From Planctomycetota bacterium (GTDB taxonomy: Bacteria; Planctomycetota; Planctomycetia; Gemmatales; Gemmataceae), in contig VGXS01000003.1 of the NCBI GenBank assembly GCA_016873225.1, forward strand, positions 62,001 through 126,000: a stretch of DNA of 64,000 nucleotides. The letters run 5' to 3'. Shown in pieces: positions 7,009 to 16,058 of this stretch (positions are counted from its first letter, which is position 1; every line of letters begins with the position of its first letter). The notes beneath the pieces are model-generated. The model had not been told where the DNA came from, did no database searches, and saw only the letters and a program-made list of their open reading frames with translations. Made by a program: the position numbers and the translations under genes.

Positions 7009-8715
7009 TCAAAATTCCTGCCTGTCCAAGTTGATGTTTCCAAGGCGTATCGGAACTGTCACGGCCAAAAATGAGAGAACCAACCCCGAGGCCAGACCAG
7101 GCAGCACAACCAACCACCCCCACAACGGGAATTGTTTGTCGGTGAACCCGGTGATCACATGCCAAGGCAAGGCGACTGTTCCGACCAACGCCAGCAGGAA
7201 AACCAGACCGATCACCAGCGACAAGGTTCCTCCGTATCCAACCGCGATCTTCGATGGATCCTTTTCTTGGAAATTCGGCCACACCGCCCCCAATCCCGCC
7301 GCGAGGGAACTGAGTCCCATCGAAAGGCCGATTGCCGCAACCTGATGGAGGACGATAAGTTCAACGGGCATCCGAAGGGACAAGTCGCTGTAAAGCAACA
7401 GCGGAAGGGAAAACAAAAGACAAAGCATTAAGGAAAATGCCATTTTTCCCCGAATCCATGCCGACCTCGGCAAGGGAGTCAGTCCAAGCAGCCAGACTCT
7501 TTTTCCCTCGAGGCTGATGAGGGGAAAGATGAACCTTCCACACGACGCGCAAAGAAGCATTCCGATAACCATGAGGTTCATCAGGCTGATTCCGTTCCGA
7601 AAAACCCAGCCGATCTCCCCGGGAAACATCCGCCTCAGGGATGAAAAATAAAATCCAAGCAGGACGAGAAAAACAAGCATCTGTCCCCATTGCCTCGGAT
7701 CCCTTCGGAAAGTGCGGAAATCCTTCAATAGAAGGGCTCTTTCAGCCTCGCCGATACCGGGCACAAACCCTGGCAACCTGTCCATCCATACAAACCGTTG
7801 CCTGAATTCCGCCCTTCCCCTTTGGGAAAGGCGGTCCAATCCGATGCGGTACCAGCGTCTCGCGATCCATGCCGAGAGGCAAAACACCGCCGTGCCAACG
7901 CTCGCCATCATGGCAAGGTGGCGCAAAGCCGGTTCAAGCTCACCCCGGGCGGCATGCCTGAGGCCCCGGCCCATCCAGTGGCTGGGAAGCAACTGGGCCG
8001 AGGCGAACTGCACATGGCCCAAAACCTCGTTGAGAGCCTCATCGTCGGATGAGGTTGCCCCGGGTCTCAACCGGTACAATCCTGAGCCAAGCCAGGCCAA
8101 CCCGATGATGACGAGAATGACAATGATCGCGGCCAAGGCCTCCTTTCTTCGATTGGGAATCCAGCGAACCAGTCCAAGGCAGATGATTCCGCCAACGGAG
8201 GCGGGAGCCAGTGGAAAAAACACAAAACAAGGAATCAAAAGGATGAAATAAAGAGGACTGGCGCGCACGGACAATCCATAGGCCAACAGCAGTGGCAAAG
8301 CCAGCAACAAGAACGCGGCACTTGAGACGGCCAGGGACCCGATGAACTGGTGGGCATACACCCTGTCATCCGGAACGGGCTTGCTGAGGAGGAATGCCGA
8401 TTCTTGCGAGTCGTACAGGGAACCGTAAAGGACCAATCCGCCAGAAAACACAAGTAGCCCTGAAAGGGCGAAGAAGAACATGTCGAGCAGGAGCCCAACG
8501 ATGTCGCCACCCAGGGGCAGTTTCTGCCTGCCCAGGAATTGAAATCCGGCCAGGGCCACCGCGAAGGCAAAAATGGCCACGAAACCGCAGGAGGCCGCGA
8601 TGCTCACAACCTTGATCCAACCCTCGCCCCGCAACTCAGCCAGTTGGTGGCGAGCCTGGCGCAGCCTGAGCATGAGGAAGGGCACGAGCCCGGAATCCGG
8701 CATCGAACCTGTCAT
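7009..8715 (-). CDS. ABC-2 type exporter permease
   Basis: This 568-residue polytopic protein has many hydrophobic segments (for example VSIAASCGFVAIFAFAVALA near the N-terminus, several in the centre, and a C-terminal helix followed by IRLGNINLDRQEF). It carries no soluble domain. It overlaps the ATP-binding gene by four bases (ATGA at 8712-8715), which indicates translational coupling, and is therefore taken as the membrane partner. The length suggests about twelve membrane spans, double the usual ABC-2 subunit, so one chain may form the full channel. The substrate is unknown. It is the last gene of a three-gene operon (10312 to 7009). Confidence 0.82.
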   Translation of the reverse strand: MTGSMPDSGLVPFLMLRLRQARHQLAELRGEGWIKVVSIAASCGFVAIFAFAVALAGFQFLGRQKLPLGGDIVGLLLDMFFFALSGLLVFSGGLVLYGSLYDSQESAFLLSKPVPDDRVYAHQFIGSLAVSSAAFLLLALPLLLAYGLSVRASPLYFILLIPCFVFFPLAPASVGGIICLGLVRWIPNRRKEALAAIIVILVIIGLAWLGSGLYRLRPGATSSDDEALNEVLGHVQFASAQLLPSHWMGRGLRHAARGELEPALRHLAMMASVGTAVFCLSAWIARRWYRIGLDRLSQRGRAEFRQRFVWMDRLPGFVPGIGEAERALLLKDFRTFRRDPRQWGQMLVFLVLLGFYFSSLRRMFPGEIGWVFRNGISLMNLMVIGMLLCASCGRFIFPLISLEGKRVWLLGLTPLPRSAWIRGKMAFSLMLCLLFSLPLLLYSDLSLRMPVELIVLHQVAAIGLSMGLSSLAAGLGAVWPNFQEKDPSKIAVGYGGTLSLVIGLVFLLALVGTVALPWHVITGFTDKQFPLWGWLVVLPGLASGLVLSFLAVTVPIRLGNINLDRQEF

Positions 8716-9476
8716 GGTCCGGCCCCCGGTTCGTCCTCACTCGTCAATTTGAGGAAGACCTCCTCAAGGGGACCATCGTGCGAAGCCTGCGAACTCAGTT
8801 CACCAATCGACCCGCAACCAATCAATTTCCCGCCACTGATGATGCCGATCCTGTCTGCCAATTCCTGGACGACATCAAGCGAATGGGAGGAAAGGAAAAT
8901 GGTCGTGCCTTCGGCCACGAGTTCGCGCAGCAGGTCCTTCAGTTGCCTGACGCTCCTTGGATCGAGGCCGACGGTGGGTTCATCCACCACCAGAACTTTC
9001 GGTTGGTGGAGAAGGGCCGCGGCGAACACGGTTCGCTGCCTCATTCCATGGCTGTATCGCATCGTGATCTGATCGCGGAATTTTTCCAGTTCAAATTGCC
9101 GCGTCACCGTGGAGATTCGTTCCATCGCTTTTTCCTGAGCCAATCCGTGCAGTTGAGCGACCAATTGCAAAAACTCAAGGCCCGTGAGGTGCTCATAGAG
9201 AAAGGGGAGGTCCGGCACATAACTCAGGTTCGCCCTCGCCGCCAGTCCGTCCGCCACCAGGTCATGCCCGCAAATCGTGATCGTCCCCGCCGTTGGACGA
9301 AGCAATCCGCACATCATCTTGATCGTTGTGGTTTTGCCGGCCCCATTGGGACCGAGAAAAGCGAAGAGTTCCCCCTTCCTTAGCTCAAGGGAAAGATCGC
9401 GAACAGCCCAATGTTCGCCGTATTTGCGGGAAACTCCATCCATTCGCACTTGGATTTCGGATTCAAGCTGGGTCAT
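8712..9476 (-). CDS. ABC transporter ATP-binding protein
   Basis: The 254-residue ATPase has Walker A GPNGAGKTT (residues 42-50), a signature region YSHGMRQRTVFAAAL (from 141), Walker B VLVVDEP (161-167) followed by TVGLDPRSV, and the H-loop in LSSHSLDVVQ. This is the CcmA/DrrA-like class that pairs with ABC-2 permeases for export of drugs, lipids, polysaccharides or small molecules. It overlaps the permease downstream by four bases and the upstream membrane-anchored protein by four bases (9473-9476), so all three are likely made in fixed proportion as one complex. Confidence 0.94.
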   Translation of the reverse strand: MTQLESEIQVRMDGVSRKYGEHWAVRDLSLELRKGELFAFLGPNGAGKTTTIKMMCGLLRPTAGTITICGHDLVADGLAARANLSYVPDLPFLYEHLTGLEFLQLVAQLHGLAQEKAMERISTVTRQFELEKFRDQITMRYSHGMRQRTVFAAALLHQPKVLVVDEPTVGLDPRSVRQLKDLLRELVAEGTTIFLSSHSLDVVQELADRIGIISGGKLIGCGSIGELSSQASHDGPLEEVFLKLTSEDEPGAGP

Positions 9477-10312
9477 GGAGTTTCCTCAACGATGAATTCC
9501 CACTCCTCCCCGGCACCCAGGCTGACGCGCTGCGCAGCCACCTTTCCCGTCTTAGGATTCACCCAAACGGAAATGGAAATGTCGCCGGTAGCCGCGTCGA
9601 TGCGGTGGCACGCTGGCTGTTTCCTGATCTTGGGAGGCACTTCCAGCGCCCCCGCCACCTCGCAAACAATTGGGGTTCCGCTCCAATCTCCTTGATTGCC
9701 CCTGAGACAATCCCCGACCGGGTCAACCAAGGTTGATATCCATTTCTGGCCGCCATGCAGGCCGGGCCATCGCCAAGATGGCACGAAAGGGCTAATGACT
9801 GGCCTGCCGGCCATGGCTGGCCAAGTCACCTGCCGAGGTGGAAGTTTTCCTGAAAGCCCCTCGATACCTCGAGTTTCAAACGCCTGCTCCACCTCAATGA
9901 GATTTCCGACCCTCCTGAGGGAACTGGAATGCCTCGCAAGCCCTTGGTCAATTTCACCGGAAGCGGCGATGAATCCCCCCTTTCTCTCGAGGTTCAACAT
10001 GGCTTGAAGCCGGGCAAGCCGACCGGGAACACGGACCTTGCCTCCTCCTCCCGAAACTTCAAATGTCAACACAAACGCATCCTGATCAGGCTGAAACTCC
10101 ATCGATAACTTTCCAAGGAAAACCTTTTCGTTGTTGAACCAGACGGCAAACAGCGAGGGCGCGGTTCCCACAGTGGTTTCGTCACTGAGGGCCAGTCCGA
10201 ATTCAGGAGGATTGCCAGCGCTCCAATGAGGCATCTCGACAACGAGCAAGTGCCATATGGCAGTCGTGATCCACATGACCACCAAAAATAAGAAAATGGC
10301 TCGGGTTGGCAT
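9473..10312 (-). CDS. membrane-anchored protein of unknown function, ABC operon first gene
   Basis: The 279-residue protein has one N-terminal membrane anchor (PTRAIFLFLVVMWITTAIWH, residues 2-21) and a long extracytoplasmic part that looks rich in beta strand, with no motif I recognise. The ATG at 10312 is chosen because the frame upstream of it overlaps the divergently transcribed ald gene and has no anchor. Its stop overlaps the start of the ABC ATPase by four bases, so it probably acts with the exporter, for example as an accessory or substrate-handling subunit, but this is inferred from context only. Confidence 0.7.
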   Translation of the reverse strand: MPTRAIFLFLVVMWITTAIWHLLVVEMPHWSAGNPPEFGLALSDETTVGTAPSLFAVWFNNEKVFLGKLSMEFQPDQDAFVLTFEVSGGGGKVRVPGRLARLQAMLNLERKGGFIAASGEIDQGLARHSSSLRRVGNLIEVEQAFETRGIEGLSGKLPPRQVTWPAMAGRPVISPFVPSWRWPGLHGGQKWISTLVDPVGDCLRGNQGDWSGTPIVCEVAGALEVPPKIRKQPACHRIDAATGDISISVWVNPKTGKVAAQRVSLGAGEEWEFIVEETP

Positions 10313-10360
10313 GCTGGTAATATAGGCGAATCCCCGGAGGCCGATTGAACGGAGCGGAGA

Positions 10361-11470
10361 ATGAGCAAGGCTGTGACTGTCGGTGTTCCCAAGGAGCAAA
10401 AAACGCATGAATACCGTGTTGGGTTGCTTCCGGTGGGAGTCGAGGAACTCGTCCGCCTCGGTCATTGCGTGCTGATTGAGGCGGGCGCCGGTCAAGGAAG
10501 CGGCATCGCGGACGAGGAATACTCGCGCCATGGAGCGGAAATCGTAAGCACCGCTCCTGAAATCTGGGAAAGGGCCGATTTCATCATCAAGGTCAAGGAA
10601 CCAGAGGAATCCGAGTGGCCGCTGATGCGCGCCGACCAGGTCATTCTCACATTCTTCCATTTCGCCGCCGACGAAAGACTCACCCGGGCCGTGATGGCCT
10701 CCGGCGCGACGGCCATCGCCTATGAGACCATCCGCGATAGCAAGGGCGGCCTACCGTTGCTGACGCCGATGAGCGAAGTGGCGGGCCGCATGAGCATTCA
10801 GGAAGGGGCCAAATACCTCGAAAGGCCGTTCGAGGGTCGGGGGATCCTGCTCGGCGGAGTTCCAGGCGTTTTGCCCGCTCATGTCGTGATATTGGGCGGT
10901 GGCGTCGTCGGAGCCAACGCGGCCAAGGTGGCAGCGGGCATTGGCGCCAATGTCACCATCCTGGATGTGAACCTCGACAGGCTTCGTTACCTGGACGATG
11001 TGATGCCGCGAAATGTGACAACCCTCTTTTCGGACCGGCACAACCTGCTTGACAGCCTCAGGGACGCCGACCTGGTCATTGGTGCCGTGCTGATCCCCGG
11101 GGCGAAAGCGCCACGGCTGGTCAGGCGTGAGGACTTGAAGGTGATGAGATCGGGCGCCGTGATCATCGATGTCGCCATAGACCAGGGTGGATGCATCGAA
11201 ACATCTCGTCCCACTACGCATCACGCCCCCACTTTCATCGTCGATGATATTGTTCACTACTGCGTGACCAACATGCCCGGGGCCGTGGGGCGCACAAGCA
11301 CCCATGCCCTGACGAATGTCACCCTCCCCTACATCCTTCAGATCGCAAGCAAAGGCTTGGATTTGGCGGTAATTGACCAACCCGGCCTCCGGCAGGGAAT
11401 CAACATCCGCAGGGGTAGGGTGCTGAACAAGGCGGTTGCGGAAACTTTCGGCTTGACCGGAAACGGCTGA
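10361..11470 (+). CDS. ald: alanine dehydrogenase
   Basis: This 369-residue NAD-dependent enzyme interconverts L-alanine with pyruvate and ammonia. Family motifs: GVPKEQKTHEYRVGLLP near the N-terminus (substrate-binding Arg), FIIKVKEPEESEWPLM (catalytic Lys), ILTFFHFAADERLT (catalytic His), the Rossmann fold VVILGGGVVGANAAKVAAGI, and the C-terminal VTNMPGAVGRTSTHALTNVT. Length equals the family norm. A GGAG ribosome site sits six bases before the ATG. The gene is divergent from the ABC operon with only 48 bases between start codons, so the promoters overlap. icd follows 75 bases downstream. Confidence 0.95.
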   Translation: MSKAVTVGVPKEQKTHEYRVGLLPVGVEELVRLGHCVLIEAGAGQGSGIADEEYSRHGAEIVSTAPEIWERADFIIKVKEPEESEWPLMRADQVILTFFHFAADERLTRAVMASGATAIAYETIRDSKGGLPLLTPMSEVAGRMSIQEGAKYLERPFEGRGILLGGVPGVLPAHVVILGGGVVGANAAKVAAGIGANVTILDVNLDRLRYLDDVMPRNVTTLFSDRHNLLDSLRDADLVIGAVLIPGAKAPRLVRREDLKVMRSGAVIIDVAIDQGGCIETSRPTTHHAPTFIVDDIVHYCVTNMPGAVGRTSTHALTNVTLPYILQIASKGLDLAVIDQPGLRQGINIRRGRVLNKAVAETFGLTGNG

Positions 11471-11545
11471 TTTCTCCCTTTATTTCGCCTGTTTTTGCCG
11501 TAAGCTAATCATCTGAATTCTTGGGGTTTGAAGGGTGAAGCAACC

Positions 11546-12841
11546 ATGAGCAATGTCCGTTATCAAGTCCCGCAAGGCGACAGGATCACCATCAAGAACG
11601 GGGTGCTCTCCGTTCCGGAAAATCCGGTGATCCCTTTCATCGAGGGAGACGGTACCGGTGCCGACATTTGGCGGGCATCGGTTCGCGTTCTCGACGCCGC
11701 CGTCGCGAAAGCCTATGCCGGCAAGCGCAAGATCTCGTGGATGGAGGTGTATGCGGGAGAAAAATCGTTCACCCAGTTCAACACCTGGCTCCCTGATGCC
11801 ACTGTCGACGCTTTCAGGGATTTCCTTGTGGGAATCAAGGGTCCCCTGACCACTCCCGTCGGAGGGGGTATCCGCTCCCTCAATGTGGCCCTTCGGCAAC
11901 TGCTCGACCTCTATGTCTGCCTCAGGCCGGTCCGGTGGTTCAAGGGCGTTCCCTCCCCGGTGAAGCACCCGGAGAAGGTTGACATGGTGATCTTCCGCGA
12001 GAATACCGAAGACATTTACGCAGGAATCGAGTTCGAGGAAGGATCCGAAAGCAACCAGAAGTTTCTCAAATTGTTTCAGGAAAACTTTCCCAAGGAGTTC
12101 GGCAAGATCCGTTTCCCTTCTACCAGCGGCATCGGAATCAAGCCAGTTTCCAAGGAGGGAAGCGAAAGGCTGATTCGTTCAGCGCTTGAATATGCCCTCG
12201 TGAACAAGCGCAAAAGCGTGACCTTCGTTCACAAGGGCAACATCATGAAGTTCACCGAAGGCGCGTTTCGATCATGGGGTTACGGTCTGGCCGAACGGGA
12301 TTTCGCCGGAAAGGTTTACACTTGGGAACAGTGGGAACGCACCAAGAAGGAAAAAGGAGAAGCCGCGGCAAACCATGAGCAGAAGGATGCCCTCGCCTCC
12401 GGCAAGATTCTTGTCAAGGACGCCATTGCGGACATCACGCTTCAGCAGGTTCTCACCCGCCCGGATGAATTTGATGTGATCGCAACCCTCAACCTCAATG
12501 GTGATTACCTTTCGGATGCGCTGGCGGCCCAGGTGGGAGGCATCGGCATCGCGCCCGGAGGAAACATCAACTATGTGACCGGGCACGCGGTTTTTGAAGC
12601 GACCCACGGCACCGCGCCGAAGTATGCCAATTTGGACAGGGTCAATCCTGGCTCCGTGGTCCTGTCGGGGGAAATGATGCTCAGATACATGGGTTGGACG
12701 GAAGCAGCCGACCTCATCATCAAGGGCATGGATGGGGCTATCGCCGTCAAAACAGTCACTTATGACTTCGCCCGTCTCATGGAAGGCGCCAAGGAAGTCA
12801 AGTGCAGCGAATTCGGCAGCGCCATTATTCAGCACATGTGA
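11546..12841 (+). CDS. icd: isocitrate dehydrogenase (NADP-dependent type)
   Basis: The 431-residue TCA-cycle enzyme oxidises isocitrate to 2-oxoglutarate and CO2. Motifs include [19 protein letters not shown], the phosphorylatable-serine loop [48 protein letters not shown], the C-terminal [20 protein letters not shown] and [19 protein letters not shown]. This is the E. coli-like homodimeric class (about 416 residues). The ATG at 11546 is preferred over a TTG at 11528 because the family begins near this point and AAGGG lies upstream. A GC-rich hairpin follows the gene (12881-12902). Confidence 0.95.
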   Translation: MSNVRYQVPQGDRITIKNGVLSVPENPVIPFIEGDGTGADIWRASVRVLDAAVAKAYAGKRKISWMEVYAGEKSFTQFNTWLPDATVDAFRDFLVGIKGPLTTPVGGGIRSLNVALRQLLDLYVCLRPVRWFKGVPSPVKHPEKVDMVIFRENTEDIYAGIEFEEGSESNQKFLKLFQENFPKEFGKIRFPSTSGIGIKPVSKEGSERLIRSALEYALVNKRKSVTFVHKGNIMKFTEGAFRSWGYGLAERDFAGKVYTWEQWERTKKEKGEAAANHEQKDALASGKILVKDAIADITLQQVLTRPDEFDVIATLNLNGDYLSDALAAQVGGIGIAPGGNINYVTGHAVFEATHGTAPKYANLDRVNPGSVVLSGEMMLRYMGWTEAADLIIKGMDGAIAVKTVTYDFARLMEGAKEVKCSEFGSAIIQHM

Positions 12842-12880
12842 AAACGCCACCACAAGGTCGCGTTCATCGGAAGTGTGGCA

Positions 12881-12902
12881 GGGGCGGGATTCAACCCGCC
12901 CC
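12881..12902. terminator. GC hairpin between convergent icd and pfkB-family gene
   Basis: GGGGCGGG (12881-12888), a six-base loop, and CCCGCCCC (12895-12902) form a perfect 8-bp stem between two convergent genes. No run of T follows on either side, so this is only a possible bidirectional terminator. Confidence 0.45.
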
Positions 12903-12945
12903 CACGAACTATTTCGGGGATGCTATTGTCTAAATAGCTTGGTTA

Positions 12946-13845
12946 TCAAAATGCCAGCATTTGACGGTACTGGTCGAGACGGGCATCGATTTCCTGCTTG
13001 GATGTGATCCGGAGACGGTCGAGGCCAAAGCCCTCGACCGTGAGGCTGGCCACCACGGTCCCATACGCCATGGCCCGCCGAAGGCGTCCGGCTTTTCGCT
13101 CGGGTTCCGCGGCGAGCGAAGCCATGATGCCTCCCGCGAAACTGTCTCCGGCTCCCGTCGGATCCACAACGGTTTCCGTGGGAAAGGCGGGAACCACGAA
13201 GACGCCATCATCGCTGAAAAGCATGGCGCCGTGTTCACCTTTCTTGAGGATCACAAAACCTGGTCCAAGTTTCCGGACGGCATGCCCCGCGCGCACCAGG
13301 TTCGACTCCCCGGTCAAGAGCATCGCCTCGCTGTCGTTAAGCATCAGCCCGTCAAGCCGGGGAAGCAGCATCAGGAGCGGTTCCCGATGATGGTTGATCC
13401 AGAAGTCCATGGTGTCGGCCACCACGAGTTCCGGACGGGCGACCTGATCCAGCACACTCGCCTGGGTGTCGGGCGAGCTGTTGGCCAAAAACACAAATTT
13501 GCTATCCTTATATTCAGCAGGTAGCTCCGGCTTGAAATGCTCGAAAACGCCCAACTTAATGGCCTTGGTGGTCCGCGTGTTCATGTCACGGTGGTATTCA
13601 CCTTCCCAGAAGAATGTATCCCCGTCGGTTTTGGTGAGCCCCCTGATATCGATGCCGCGGGCGGTGAACAAGTCGATGTTGGCCTGGGGAAAATCCCTTC
13701 CGACAACCCCCACCAGCCTTGGATTGATGAAGTGGCTCGCCACGACAGAAAAATAGGATGCCGAACCTCCAAGAACCCGCTCGGCGGAACCATGGGGCGT
13801 GTGAATCGTGTCAAACGCGATGGAACCAACGACAAGAAGCGGCAT
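12946..13845 (-). CDS. PfkB-family carbohydrate kinase
   Basis: The 299-residue protein has the ribokinase-family fold: N-terminal LLVVGSIAFDTIHTPHG, the glycine pair in VLGGSASYFSVVAS (PfkB signature 1 region), and signature 2 VVDPTGAGDSFAGGIMASLA, which carries the catalytic aspartate and anion hole. The phosphoryl acceptor cannot be fixed from sequence; close planctomycete homologues are simply called PfkB or sugar kinases, and adenosine/ribokinase-like activity is possible. The ATG at 13845 is preferred because AGGAA precedes it and the family begins with this strand; a longer frame runs back into gltX. gltX ends 28 bases upstream on the same strand, so the two are probably cotranscribed. 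Confidence 0.9.
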   Translation of the reverse strand: MPLLVVGSIAFDTIHTPHGSAERVLGGSASYFSVVASHFINPRLVGVVGRDFPQANIDLFTARGIDIRGLTKTDGDTFFWEGEYHRDMNTRTTKAIKLGVFEHFKPELPAEYKDSKFVFLANSSPDTQASVLDQVARPELVVADTMDFWINHHREPLLMLLPRLDGLMLNDSEAMLLTGESNLVRAGHAVRKLGPGFVILKKGEHGAMLFSDDGVFVVPAFPTETVVDPTGAGDSFAGGIMASLAAEPERKAGRLRRAMAYGTVVASLTVEGFGLDRLRITSKQEIDARLDQYRQMLAF

Positions 13846-13873
13846 GGGAATGGATTCCTGATGGGTGCGGATT

Positions 13874-15418
13874 TCAACTGAACGCGGGTGACGACCGGAT
13901 TCGTCGGAGGGACTCATCCCTCCCGAGGATCACCATGATGTCGTAGACGCCGGGTCCAACCTCGACACCGGTGCAAGCCACCCGAAGTCCGTGAATGAGC
14001 AGGGAAGGTTGCGTGCCGCGAGCGGAACTCAAGGCCTGCAAGGCGCCCTCAATGGATTGGACATCAAAAACCGGAAGTTTCTCAATCTCCCCGGCGAAGG
14101 CCGCCAGAAGATCGGCGACGCCCTCCTTGCGAAGCCGCTTCGCGACGGCCTTTTCGTCGTAGGCGACGGCAGGCGATAGCAGCGGAGTCCCATACTGGAG
14201 AATGTCGCTGAACAACTTGATGCGATCGCCGGAGGCGATGATGACCTGTTCCAGCTTTCGTGACTGTTCGGCGGAAGGTTCCGCCGGCAGAACACCGGCC
14301 CGCTGGAGAAACGGAAGGCAACCGGCTACCTTGTCGGCCAACGGCATTTCCTTCATGTATTCGCCGGCCACCCAGTACAGTTTGTCGGGATCGAAGCTGG
14401 CCGGGGAACTATTGACCCTTTCAAGTCCGAAATGGGCGACCATGGTTTGCAGCGGAATGATCTCGCTATGGTCATCCATCGACCAACCAAGGCGGCCGAG
14501 ATAGTTGATCAGGGCCGCAGGCAGGTAGCCCATTTCCCTGTAGAAAGCCACGGTCGCGGGATTGAGATCGTCCCGCGCCGCGATCTCCGCCGCGGACCAG
14601 CCTATGCGCTCGAGCTTTTGGCGGATCTCCGTAGTCAGGAATTTGGTCATATCCCTCTTGCTGAGCTTCTTCTTGGAATTCGGCTCGTTCACGACGGGAA
14701 CATGCGCGAAGGCCGGGGTGGGAGATCCAATCGCGGCGTAGGCGACAAGCTGAAGAGGCGTGTTGGAAAGGTGCTCGGCGGCCCTCACCACATGCGAGAT
14801 TCGCATGGCGGCATCATCCACGACGGTCGCGAAATTATAGAGGGCACGGCCATCGGCGCGCAGAATGACAGGGTCGCCCAGGTCGTCGGCCTTCCATTCG
14901 ACATGACCGCGAATGAGATCGTCGAGCGCGATCACCGATCCATCGGGAACCTTCAGGCGAATCGGCAATCGCCTTTCCGCGAGCAAGGAAAGATTTGATT
15001 CTGCGGTGGCATCCCGTCGCGGGCCGCGGTGAATGTAGGGACGCTTGGCCTTCTCAGCGGCCTCGCGCTCCACCCGGAGTTCATCCGCGGTCAAGACGCA
15101 CGGATACGCATGCCAAGAAGCCACCAGCTTGCGGGCGGCCTGGTCGTACAAATGCTGCCTTTGCGATTGAAAGTAGGGACCGTGCGGGCCTTCCACCCCC
15201 GGCCCTTCATCCCAATCGATCCCGAGCCACCTGAACCCGTCGAGGATCGGCTGGAGGGCTTCAGCCTTGTTGCGTTCGGCATCGGTGTCATCGATGCGGA
15301 GAATGAACTGGCCGCCATGCCGTCTCGTGAACAGCCAGTTGAACAGCGCGGTACGAACGCCACCAATATGAAGATAACCCGTTGGACTCGGGGCAAAACG
15401 CGTTCGGACCGGTCCCAT
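13874..15418 (-). CDS. gltX: glutamyl-tRNA synthetase
   Basis: This 514-residue class I aminoacyl-tRNA synthetase charges tRNA-Glu (and possibly tRNA-Gln in organisms using the transamidation route). The HIGH-type motif appears as HIGG (17-20) within RFAPSPTGYLHIGGVRTALF, and the KMSKS-type motif as KKLSKRD. FILRIDDTDAERN is the family signature for glutamate and tRNA-end binding. The anticodon-binding helical half makes up the C-terminus. Length is within the bacterial range (about 470-520). It lies between the MaoC gene (40 bases upstream) and the PfkB kinase on the same strand. Confidence 0.95.
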   Translation of the reverse strand: MGPVRTRFAPSPTGYLHIGGVRTALFNWLFTRRHGGQFILRIDDTDAERNKAEALQPILDGFRWLGIDWDEGPGVEGPHGPYFQSQRQHLYDQAARKLVASWHAYPCVLTADELRVEREAAEKAKRPYIHRGPRRDATAESNLSLLAERRLPIRLKVPDGSVIALDDLIRGHVEWKADDLGDPVILRADGRALYNFATVVDDAAMRISHVVRAAEHLSNTPLQLVAYAAIGSPTPAFAHVPVVNEPNSKKKLSKRDMTKFLTTEIRQKLERIGWSAAEIAARDDLNPATVAFYREMGYLPAALINYLGRLGWSMDDHSEIIPLQTMVAHFGLERVNSSPASFDPDKLYWVAGEYMKEMPLADKVAGCLPFLQRAGVLPAEPSAEQSRKLEQVIIASGDRIKLFSDILQYGTPLLSPAVAYDEKAVAKRLRKEGVADLLAAFAGEIEKLPVFDVQSIEGALQALSSARGTQPSLLIHGLRVACTGVEVGPGVYDIMVILGRDESLRRIRSSPAFS

Positions 15419-15458
15419 CGCTGACCTCGACTCACATTCAATTCAACTTCTTAATTCT

Positions 15459-15956
15459 TTACGAGTTGGCCGACTCGGCGTCAGCGCCGTTGGGGGTTTT
15501 GAGGCCGGTTCCGCGACCTTCAACCAAAACTTCCGTGATCCCGGACTGAACAATCCGGTCTTCCTGGTTCAGGATATCCCTTTGCCAGCGAATCAAGCCT
15601 CGACGCCCCCGCGAACGCTCCTCCCGGTCAAGAACCCGGCAAACAAGACGCACGGTGTCGCCGGGAAAAACCGGATGCAGGAATTTCCATTCACGAATTC
15701 CAATAAACGCCAGAATCCGCAGGGGCGGCGAAAAGGTTCCCAATCCACTCGCGATGGCGAAAACCAGCAAGCCATGAGCCATCGGCTTGCGAAAAGGGGT
15801 GGTCGCCGCGAAGGAGTGGTCGACATGGATGGCGTTGAAATCCCCGGATATTCCAGCAAAATTCACGATGTCAGCCTCGGTCACGGTTCGGCCGGGCGAG
15901 GTGTAGGTCTGCCCCACCTGCAAATCATCAAAATACAGATGCTGGGAGGTGAACAT
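15459..15956 (-). CDS. MaoC-like hot-dog dehydratase
   Basis: This 165-residue single hot-dog domain protein has the R-specific enoyl-CoA hydratase signature: DIVNFAGISGDFNAIHVDH (catalytic Asp and His in the GDxNxxH pattern), then PFRKPMAHGLLVFAIASGL. Such proteins hydrate trans-2-enoyl-CoA in fatty-acid or polyhydroxyalkanoate metabolism. The ATG at 15956 is chosen because the sequence resembles the family from there (the hydratase begins about 20 residues before the catalytic motif); the open frame upstream overlaps the divergent gene. The divergent aminotransferase gene starts 102 bases away. The exact acyl substrate is unknown. Confidence 0.88.
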   Translation of the reverse strand: MFTSQHLYFDDLQVGQTYTSPGRTVTEADIVNFAGISGDFNAIHVDHSFAATTPFRKPMAHGLLVFAIASGLGTFSPPLRILAFIGIREWKFLHPVFPGDTVRLVCRVLDREERSRGRRGLIRWQRDILNQEDRIVQSGITEVLVEGRGTGLKTPNGADAESANS

Positions 15957-16058
15957 CCTGCATCTCCAATCCATGCGGTGACCAGTCCAGTCGATCGACT
16001 GGTGGATACAAAAGGGGATCTCATTGGCGCAAGGCAAAAGTTCCGGGGAAGCAAAACC

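Noticed and set aside
10313-10660. Upstream extension of the ABC-operon first gene
   Set aside because: It would overlap the start of ald, and the membrane anchor begins at the ATG at 10312.
12881-12902. Inverted repeat considered as the end of an insertion sequence
   Set aside because: It is an 8-bp hairpin between convergent genes with no transposase near it.
15582-16058. Upstream extension of the class V aminotransferase-like frame
   Set aside because: It overlaps the MaoC gene on the opposite strand and has no resemblance to the family; a ribosome site precedes 16059.
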